A stretch of DNA of 6,945 nucleotides from an uncultured Planctomycetaceae bacterium (GTDB lineage Bacteria > Planctomycetota > Planctomycetia > Pirellulales > Pirellulaceae), in NCBI GenBank assembly GCA_937967755.1, contig CALBTA010000659.1, positions 1 through 6,945 of the forward strand, given 5' to 3'. Positions within the stretch are counted from its first letter, which is position 1. Each line of letters starts with the position of its first letter. The position numbers and the translations under genes are program-made. A model generated the notes under the pieces. It was given only the letters and a program-made list of their open reading frames with translations, searched no databases and had not been told where the DNA came from. Below are positions 1-4,573 of this stretch, in pieces.

Positions 1-1792
1 GGTTCAGTGCTTCGCGGTTGGGGTAGATGTAGATTGGCACGTGGCGGTCTGACGCGAACCGGCGCTCGCCGACTTGGATCGAATCTTCGCCCCATTCGAT
101 TGGCCCCCAACCATCGGTGCGTTTGATGAGCGCGTTGGACTGCGCGTCGCCCCACAGAATCAAATTGTAGTTGGCAACATCTTCGTCGGTGACTTCGGTG
201 TCTTGCTTCACCCGGGGCGAGCCGCGGAAGAGCGCCCGCCAGCGATCGAGAAAGTGTTGCTGCTCGAACTCGACCCAACGCTGCACCGCCTCGTGGCGGC
301 ACTTGCCGGAAGGAAGAACGACCAGAAACGGAGCGAGGAACGCATCGTCAATCGGCCCTTGCACGCCGGGGAGTTTCACAATGGCACCGCGCTCCGTCGG
401 GCCGGATTGCCAGGTGCCGTTGTGATGGATCAGCGAGACCATGTTCTTGCCCTCGGCGTCGGGGAACGTTTTGACTTGTAAGTTTTGTCCGTCAATTTCA
501 ACAGCTACTTCCGCCGGAAGTTCATCGTTGCGAAGCCGCAGCGCGGTGATGTTTTTGGTGGTGACTTGCAGTGAATCTTCAGCCGTTCGCTCGGCATCCA
601 CGCGAGAATCTTCCCAATGCTCCGCCAGCCCCATCACTTCCACCCAATGCATACGGTTGTACCGCAGCGTTCGCGTTTGCAGCGAAACGCTTTGCGGGTT
701 GGTGTCCAGCCCTTCGTCACGCGCGGCTTTCATGCGGCGAAGGATTTCGGCGAGCGTGTCGGGGTGATACTTGTGCCCGGTGCCGGGGCCGATCAAGTGC
801 GTAAGCTTCCGGCCCTCGGCGGCGAAGGCTTCTTCCATCACGCGGGCGGCCTGAATTTGCTTGTCGTTCTCTCCGCTGTAGGCGACCACCGGCAAGTTGA
901 ACAGGTTGCGGGTGTAGCACGGCACGTCGTAAACGCCCCACAGCTTCCTTTCATAGCGTGGAACGTCGGCAATTCTCGTGTTGGTATAGCGGGCCGTTTC
1001 GGCAAAGCCAGCGCCGGGGCTGATGGCGGCGAAACGGTCGGTGTAGTGGGCACCAACATGCCAACACCCGGCCCCGCCCATCGAAAAGCCCATCAGCACG
1101 ATCCGGCGGCGGTCGATGTTGTACTGCGACGCGGCGTGGTCGATCGCCTCGATCACATCGATTTCCCCCGCCGACTTGAAGCCGATGCAGTGCCGCCCAA
1201 ACGGATGCAGCACGATCGCATCGCCCGGAGCGATTTGACCGACGCGCGACTGACGCTCGACGAGAAACGCCAGGTTCGTCTTCTGGTCCCCTCGTCCGTG
1301 CAGCCAAACGTACAGCGGGGCCGGTTTACTCAGGTCGAGTTCTTCGGGAATCACCAGCCCATACGGCTGCACCGAACCATCGACTTTCGATTGATAACCG
1401 CGGACCACCGTTCCGCGCTGTTCCGTCCAGGGTGTTTCGCTCTTCGCCCACGCGTACAATCGCGTGCGAGCCGTCTTGAGCAACTCCATCGCTCGATCGG
1501 CATCGCCTTCATTGTAAAATTCGTCGTGCGCCAACGCCAGTTCCACGGCGGTGGTGAAGATTTCCACATCGGGCACGGTCTCCGCCTTCATGATGCCTTT
1601 CAGCCCTTTGATCTGCCCCTGCAAGCCGGCCAGTTCGAATTTCAACTTCGTCCGGTCGCTCGCCGAAAGCTGATCGCCCTTGGGTGGCAGGCGTCGTTCG
1701 ATCGGCGCGATCGGTTCGGCCGTTGCCAATGTGCCGCAGGCCAGCGGAATGATCAGCGTCAGCAGGACTGCGGCTCGGCGGGTTGCGGTCAT
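1..1792 (-). CDS. Secreted alpha/beta-hydrolase, prolyl oligopeptidase-like (3' end outside window)
   Basis: Reading leftward from the ATG at 1792-1790, the frame stays open for 597 codons to the left edge, so the C-terminus is missing. Residues 1-25 form a signal peptide: Arg-Arg, a hydrophobic stretch, then an A-T-A cleavage site before E26. C19 is not in a good lipobox (Pro at -3). Residues 28-125 are mostly helical and of unknown role. The hydrolase fold follows: the oxyanion-type segment LHGRGD at 164-169, the nucleophile elbow GFSMGG with S237, the acid D310 in SGEND, and H340 in GTGHKYH. The triad therefore looks complete. A C-terminal domain holds a WGDAQSN motif and HVPIYIYPN near the edge, a pattern I associate with planctomycete paralogues. 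The likely role is hydrolysis of an ester or peptide bond outside the cytoplasm; the substrate is unknown, and feruloyl-esterase or depolymerase-like activity is equally possible. An AAGGAAG ribosome binding site at 1796-1802 supports the start. It lies 57 bases after the lactonase gene and may share its transcript. Confidence 0.9.
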   Translation of the reverse strand, partial: MTATRRAAVLLTLIIPLACGTLATAEPIAPIERRLPPKGDQLSASDRTKLKFELAGLQGQIKGLKGIMKAETVPDVEIFTTAVELALAHDEFYNEGDADRAMELLKTARTRLYAWAKSETPWTEQRGTVVRGYQSKVDGSVQPYGLVIPEELDLSKPAPLYVWLHGRGDQKTNLAFLVERQSRVGQIAPGDAIVLHPFGRHCIGFKSAGEIDVIEAIDHAASQYNIDRRRIVLMGFSMGGAGCWHVGAHYTDRFAAISPGAGFAETARYTNTRIADVPRYERKLWGVYDVPCYTRNLFNLPVVAYSGENDKQIQAARVMEEAFAAEGRKLTHLIGPGTGHKYHPDTLAEILRRMKAARDEGLDTNPQSVSLQTRTLRYNRMHWVEVMGLAEHWEDSRVDAERTAEDSLQVTTKNITALRLRNDELPAEVAVEIDGQNLQVKTFPDAEGKNMVSLIHHNGTWQSGPTERGAIVKLPGVQGPIDDAFLAPFLVVLPSGKCRHEAVQRWVEFEQQHFLDRWRALFRGSPRVKQDTEVTDEDVANYNLILWGDAQSNALIKRTDGWGPIEWGEDSIQVGERRFASDRHVPIYIYPNREALN

Positions 1793-1795
1793 TGT

Positions 1796-1802
1796 CTTCC
1801 TT
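1796..1802 (-). promoter_or_regulatory. Ribosome binding site of the secreted hydrolase
   Basis: On the minus strand this reads AAGGAAG, ending three bases before the ATG at 1792; the GGA core is five bases away. It is the strongest Shine-Dalgarno match near this start and agrees with the signal peptide beginning right there. Confidence 0.6.
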
Positions 1803-1811
1803 GGTGGTGAT

Positions 1812-1844
1812 CGCGTGACACGGATCGGCGATCCGTGCTACGCG
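1812..1844. repeat. Palindromic intergenic element, copy 1 (short form)
   Basis: This is an imperfect inverted repeat. The inner arms CACGGATCG (1819-1827) and CGATCCGTG (1829-1837) pair perfectly around one central base. The outer arms CGCGT (1812-1816) and ACGCG (1840-1844) also pair, separated from the inner stem by two unmatched positions. It sits between the lactonase stop (1850) and the hydrolase start (1792). No T-run follows on either strand, so it is not a standard intrinsic terminator, though the hairpin could attenuate or stabilise a shared mRNA. It shares its core ACGGATCGSCGATCCGT (S = C or G) with the larger palindrome at 2988-3034, which identifies it as a repeated element rather than a chance stem. 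Confidence 0.75.
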
Positions 1845-1849
1845 TTTTG

Positions 1850-2953
1850 CTATGTGATATGTGCCCCGCGGGTTTCTACGTAGACCGCGTAAAGCGATGT
1901 GCTGGCGGTCATGAAGAGGCGGTTCCGTTTGACGCCGCCGAAGCAGACGTTGGAGCAGATTTCCGGCAAGCGAATCTGCCCAATGCGGGTTCCGTCGGGG
2001 GCGAAGATGTGAACGCCATCGTAACCGTCGCCGACCCAGCCGGCGCTGGACCAAATGTTGCCGTCGACGTCGCAGCGAATGCCGTCAGCGAACCCGGCTT
2101 TCACCTCGCCGTCGACCTCTAACTTCATCGACGCGAACGTCTTGCCGCCGGCCAGTTTCGACTCGTCGACCACATCCCACACTTTGATGATTTCCTTCGC
2201 ATCCGGGTAATGCGACTTGCCCGTGTCGGCGACGTACAGCTTCTTGTAGTCGGGCGAGAAGCACAGCCCGTTCGGTTTGAAGATTTCGTCGGTCATCTGT
2301 GCGAGCTTGCCGGTCTTCAGGTCCAGGCGGTAGACCGCTTCTTTCTGGTTGGGCTGTGGCGAATCGTTTTCGCTGCGGTTCCCTTCATAGTTCATCAAGC
2401 CGCCGTAACCGGGGTCGGTAAACCACACCGCCCCGTCGCGCGGGTGGACAACCGCATCGTTCGGTGCGTTGAACTGCTTGCCGTTGAACCCATCGGCCAG
2501 CACTGTCATGCGGCCGGAATGTTCGTACCGCACGACGCGCCGCGGGCCGTGTTGGCAACTGATCTGCCGGCCTTGGAAATCAAACGTGTTGCCGTTGCTA
2601 TTGCCTGCCGGGCTGCGGAACCGGGTTGAGATATGCCCGTCGTCGTCGAGGTAACGCAACTGCACGTCGTTAGGAATATCGCTCCACAGCAAGTACCGCC
2701 CCACCGCATTCCAAGCCGGGCCTTCCGCCCACAGCATTCGCTTGCTGTGATAGATGCGTTGAATCGGCGTGTTGCCCAGGCGGTATTTCTTGAAGCGGTC
2801 GTCCAGCACAACCAGATCGGGATCGGGGTAGCGAACCGGCGGTGCGTCGTCGCTGTAGTCGCGGGCCAGCGCAGCGGGCGTCGCTGCAGCGGCGGTCGCA
2901 GCCGCGGCGGCGGAAAGGAAATGGCGGCGGTGGATGGTGAAGTTCGTTGGCAT
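1850..2953 (-). CDS. Tat-exported SMP-30/gluconolactonase-like lactonase
   Basis: The product is 367 residues and belongs to the SMP-30/gluconolactonase/LRE beta-propeller family: metal-dependent lactonases that open sugar or other lactones. R9-R10-H-F-L-S followed by an Ala-rich stretch and A-L-A at 28-30 is a twin-arginine signal, so the enzyme should be exported folded. The mature domain carries the expected metal ligands by motif: E77 in WAEGPAW, N228 in KPNGL and D290 in FADGI. N165 in NAPND corresponds to the substrate-site Asn. The site therefore looks functional. The frame is open upstream to 3073, but I chose the ATG at 2953-2951 because the Tat signal starts there and a GAGAG lies seven bases upstream (2961-2965); the extra residues of the longer frame would be translated from the promoter and palindrome. 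A promoter at 3045-3073 fits this start. The downstream secreted hydrolase may be its functional partner. The exact lactone cannot be determined; 'gluconolactonase' is the family name only. Confidence 0.93.
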   Translation of the reverse strand: MPTNFTIHRRHFLSAAAAATAAAATPAALARDYSDDAPPVRYPDPDLVVLDDRFKKYRLGNTPIQRIYHSKRMLWAEGPAWNAVGRYLLWSDIPNDVQLRYLDDDGHISTRFRSPAGNSNGNTFDFQGRQISCQHGPRRVVRYEHSGRMTVLADGFNGKQFNAPNDAVVHPRDGAVWFTDPGYGGLMNYEGNRSENDSPQPNQKEAVYRLDLKTGKLAQMTDEIFKPNGLCFSPDYKKLYVADTGKSHYPDAKEIIKVWDVVDESKLAGGKTFASMKLEVDGEVKAGFADGIRCDVDGNIWSSAGWVGDGYDGVHIFAPDGTRIGQIRLPEICSNVCFGGVKRNRLFMTASTSLYAVYVETRGAHIT

Positions 2954-2960
2954 GGTGCGG

Positions 2961-2965
2961 CTCTC
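2961..2965 (-). promoter_or_regulatory. Ribosome binding site deciding the lactonase start
   Basis: Minus-strand GAGAG lies seven bases before the ATG at 2953. It is a modest Shine-Dalgarno match, but together with the Tat signal it supports the 2953 start over the longer frame reaching 3073. Confidence 0.45.
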
Positions 2966-2987
2966 GACAATCGAATCAGAGGTAGGG

Positions 2988-3034
2988 TGCCGAAGGTGTA
3001 GAACGGATCGCCGATCCGTACTACACCTTCGGCA
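2988..3034. repeat. Palindromic intergenic element, copy 2 (23-base arms)
   Basis: Left arm 2988-3010 and right arm 3012-3034 are reverse complements apart from one A/A mismatch, with a single central base at 3011. The core ACGGATCGCCGATCCGT is shared with the shorter palindrome at 1812-1844; including the adjacent GTAG, 21 of 22 positions agree when the copies are aligned in opposite orientation. The outer arms (TGCCGAAGGTGTAG and its complement) are not in copy 1. It lies wholly in the lactonase 5' region, just downstream of the predicted promoter, so the transcript would begin with a long stem-loop. It is most simply read as a dispersed REP-like element. There is no T-run on either side, so terminator function is unlikely. 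Confidence 0.85.
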
Positions 3035-3044
3035 TGACGGTATC

Positions 3045-3073
3045 AAACTAAGCGCCGCGCACCGGCGTGTCAA
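3045..3073 (-). promoter_or_regulatory. Sigma70-type promoter for the lactonase gene
   Basis: On the minus strand a perfect -35 box TTGACA (3073-3068) is followed by a 17-base spacer and TAGTTT (3050-3045). The latter keeps the most important T-A and final T of the -10 consensus but misses the middle three bases. Transcription would start near 3038, leaving a leader of about 85 bases that opens with the palindrome at 2988-3034. It is placed correctly for the lactonase gene and possibly the hydrolase gene after it. No transcript evidence is available here. Confidence 0.6.
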
Positions 3074-3106
3074 ACTCCGACTGTTACGCGACAGCTTGAC
3101 TTCAAT

Positions 3107-3170
3107 TGAGTAGCCAGGCGCTAGCCGCCGACAAGTCGCGAATCACCGGCGGCTAGCGCCTGGCCGCTCA
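3107..3170. repeat. Long inverted repeat in the divergent intergenic region
   Basis: Arms 3113-3130 and 3147-3164 are perfect 18-base reverse complements, centred on GGCGCTAGCCGCCG and its complement, around a 16-base loop (3131-3146). After two unmatched positions on each side, TGAG (3107-3110) pairs with CTCA (3167-3170). The sequence is unrelated to the other palindrome 75 bases away. It lies between the lactonase promoter and thiS, upstream of both genes. Neither flank has a T-run, so it does not look like an intrinsic terminator. It is probably another dispersed planctomycete intergenic repeat, possibly insulating the two divergent units. Confidence 0.8.
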
Positions 3171-3212
3171 GTTAGGCGACGTCCCCCGCTGTCGCGCGCG
3201 CGGCGATCGTTC

Positions 3213-3218
3213 TACAAT
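3213..3218 (+). promoter_or_regulatory. -10-like box immediately before thiS
   Basis: TACAAT matches the -10 consensus TATAAT at five of six positions and ends six bases before the thiS ATG. A start about seven bases downstream would fall on the A of the ATG, giving a leaderless or nearly leaderless mRNA. I see no convincing -35 box at normal spacing, so this is tentative. Confidence 0.35.
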
Positions 3219-3224
3219 CGAAGG

Positions 3225-3422
3225 ATGCAGATTATTTGTAACGGCAAGGCCCAACCCCTCACCGCGGGAAAGACCATTTCCGCGCTGTTGGAAGAGCTGC
3301 AACTTTCCGGCCCGGTCGCTGTGGAAGTGAACGAGCAACTTGCACCCAGGGAACAACACGACCAGTGGGTCCTGGCCGACGGCGACCGTGTCGAGATCGT
3401 CACACTTGTTGGCGGCGGGTAG
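3225..3422 (+). CDS. thiS: Sulfur carrier protein ThiS
   Basis: This 65-residue ubiquitin-fold protein has the normal ThiS length. It shows the family pattern: MQIICNGK at the start, T-I-S-A-L-L-E-E-L near residues 17-25, VAVEVNEQ (31-38), and the segment DGDRVEIVTLVGGG ending in the Gly-Gly tail. In the pathway a ThiF-type enzyme adenylates the C-terminal glycine, sulfur is loaded as a thiocarboxylate, and ThiG uses it to build the thiazole ring of thiamin. The ATG at 3225 is the only sensible start because the first beta strand begins there. The AAGG directly abutting it is too close to serve as a standard ribosome binding site, which fits the possible leaderless start. thiG follows 98 bases downstream on the same strand. 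No ThiF/MoeB-type gene or sulfurtransferase lies in the window, so loading must be encoded elsewhere. Confidence 0.95.
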   Translation: MQIICNGKAQPLTAGKTISALLEELQLSGPVAVEVNEQLAPREQHDQWVLADGDRVEIVTLVGGG

Positions 3423-3427
3423 TTTAG

Positions 3428-3462
3428 TGCGGAATGCGAATTGCGGATTGTTTGATGCGATC
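3428..3462 (+). repeat. Degenerate heptamer tandem repeat between thiS and thiG
   Basis: Five consecutive seven-base units start at 3428: TGCGGAA, TGCGAAT, TGCGGAT, TGTTTGA, TGCGATC. Units one to three fit TGCGRAW, the fourth has diverged and the fifth partly recovers the pattern. It lies in the 98-base thiS-thiG gap, five bases after the thiS stop. No function is evident. Such GCGGATT-like heptamer runs seem familiar from planctomycete intergenic DNA, but that is from memory. Confidence 0.55.
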
Positions 3463-3520
3463 CGGACCCGCACAGCGTAGTTTTCGCGAAAGACAACACG
3501 TTTAGCGGCATTCGGTACGA

Positions 3521-4393
3521 ATGCCCGGCAATAAACCAATGCTCCAACAACAGACAACTGAAACGACGATCGACGAGCAAGACACGTTCCAACTCGGTGC
3601 GCATACCCTGCACAGCCGGCTGATCGTCGGCACGGGTAAATACGAAACGTTCGAGATCATGCGCGATGCGCTTGACGAGAGCGGTTCGCATTGCCTAACC
3701 GTTGCTGTGCGGCGCGAGAAACTGTACGACGAGCAAGGGCACAACATCCTCGATTTCGTCGATCTCGATCGTTACATCTTACTGCCCAACACCGCCGGAT
3801 GTTACACGGCTCAGGATGCCATCCGTGTTGCGCGCCTCGGCCGGGAGATTCTTCGCGGGCTGGAGAACCCCGGGGCCGATTGGGTCAAGCTGGAAGTTCT
3901 CGGTGATGCCAAGACGCTGTTGCCCGACCCGCTCGCCACGCTTGAAGCGACCGAGAAGCTGGTCGCCGAAGGTTTCTCGGTCCTCTGCTACACAACCGAC
4001 GACCCGGTCAGCGCGAAGCGGTTGAAAGAAGCCGGGGCGACCGCCGTGATGCCTGCCGGCAGCCCGATCGGATCGGGCCAAGGGATATTGAACCCCAACA
4101 ACATTCAAATTTGTATGGAGTACCTGAAGGAAGGTGATCCCAACTACCCGGTCATCATCGATGCCGGCGTCGGCACCGCCAGCGACGTGACGCAGGCGAT
4201 GGAACTGGGCGTGGACGGTGTGCTGTTGAACACCGGCATCGCCTACGCCCGCGACCCCGTGCGGATGGCCCGCGCCATGAAAGCCGGCGTAGAAGCTGGC
4301 CGCGACGCGTTCCTGGCTGGCCGAATTCCCAAACGCCTGTACGCCACGGCCAGCAGCCCCGAAGACGGAACCATCACCCGCCTGCCGCGTTAG
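3521..4393 (+). CDS. thiG: Thiazole synthase ThiG
   Basis: ThiG condenses 1-deoxy-D-xylulose 5-phosphate, dehydroglycine (or iminoglycine) and the ThiS thiocarboxylate into the thiazole phosphate of thiamin, in the cytoplasm. The 290-residue frame is a complete TIM barrel: LIVGTGKY (34-41), TVAVRR (60-65), [14 protein letters not shown] (88-101), [10 protein letters not shown] with the Schiff-base lysine K123, then [29 protein letters not shown] (phosphate-binding region) and [14 protein letters not shown], ending in the conserved RLYATASSP segment. No key residue appears lost. The family core begins near residue 22, so the first 20 Gln/Thr-rich residues are a variable extension. ATG codons at 3521 and 3539 are both possible; neither has a clear ribosome binding site, and I keep the longer one. 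Position after thiS suggests one transcript. The E. coli-type enzyme is about 256 residues, so this one is slightly long only at the N-terminus. Confidence 0.96.
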   Translation: MPGNKPMLQQQTTETTIDEQDTFQLGAHTLHSRLIVGTGKYETFEIMRDALDESGSHCLTVAVRREKLYDEQGHNILDFVDLDRYILLPNTAGCYTAQDAIRVARLGREILRGLENPGADWVKLEVLGDAKTLLPDPLATLEATEKLVAEGFSVLCYTTDDPVSAKRLKEAGATAVMPAGSPIGSGQGILNPNNIQICMEYLKEGDPNYPVIIDAGVGTASDVTQAMELGVDGVLLNTGIAYARDPVRMARAMKAGVEAGRDAFLAGRIPKRLYATASSPEDGTITRLPR

Positions 4394-4396
4394 CGT

Positions 4397-4420
4397 GGAA
4401 CAACTCTCCAAACTTGTTCC
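4397..4420 (+). other. Small hairpin just after thiG
   Basis: GGAACAA (4397-4403) and TTGTTCC (4414-4420) form a perfect seven-base stem with a ten-base loop, three bases after the thiG stop. No T-run follows, so it is not a standard terminator; it might protect the 3' end of the thiSG mRNA or be chance. Confidence 0.3.
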
Positions 4421-4462
4421 GAAAGGGAACTGCCAGCGGGACGCGAGGCCGCGAAGGAAGGG

Positions 4463-4494
4463 CGGGAATCGGCGAGCAAGTTTCCCGTTCTTTT
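4463..4494 (+). terminator. Probable intrinsic terminator after thiG
   Basis: CGGGAA (4463-4468) pairs with TTCCCG (4482-4487), extendable by two G-T wobbles, over a 13-base loop. It is followed by TTCTTTT at 4488-4494, the only stem-plus-T-tract on the plus strand of this gap. It lies about 70 bases after the thiG stop and 80 before the helicase start, which would separate the two units. The stem is short, so confidence is moderate. Confidence 0.4.
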
Positions 4495-4549
4495 CGTCTG
4501 CTCACTGTGGTTGTAAATTGAGGCTTTGATTCAATCGCCCTCAACCCAA

Positions 4550-4569
4550 CCCTCTCGCAGATGAGAGGG
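4550..4569 (+). promoter_or_regulatory. Hairpin containing the helicase ribosome binding site
   Basis: CCCTCTC (4550-4556) and GAGAGGG (4563-4569) are perfect complements with a six-base loop. The right arm includes GAGG at 4565-4568, five bases before the ATG at 4574, which is the obvious ribosome binding site. Folded mRNA would bury it. The left part resembles the CCCTCA-CCC-AACCCTCTC repeat type common in many bacterial genomes, so a mobile-like repeat may have supplied the translation signal. Regulation is an inference; the stem itself is visible. Confidence 0.6.
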
Positions 4570-4573
4570 AACT

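Noticed and set aside
617..1810. 397-residue open frame on the plus strand
   Set aside because: It is antisense to the secreted hydrolase, whose frame has a signal peptide, catalytic triad and ribosome site. The plus-strand product has no recognisable motif and is a GC-rich antisense shadow.
1812..1844. Intrinsic terminator between lactonase and hydrolase
   Set aside because: The stem is good, but no T-run follows on the minus strand and the core is shared with the palindrome at 2988-3034, so a repeat element explains it better.
2954..3073. N-terminal extension of the lactonase to an ATG at 3073
   Set aside because: The extension would be read from the promoter and palindrome, is Arg/Ser-rich, and would put the Tat signal 40 residues inside the protein.
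3030..3224. TPP riboswitch ahead of the thiamin genes
   Set aside because: I looked for the CTGAGA and ACCTGA-type conserved boxes of the thiamin pyrophosphate riboswitch and found none. The only strong structure here is the 3107-3170 inverted repeat, which lacks them.
3168..3691. Minus-strand frames across thiS and the thiS-thiG gap
   Set aside because: They are antisense to clear ThiS and ThiG coding sequence and contain no recognisable protein signature.
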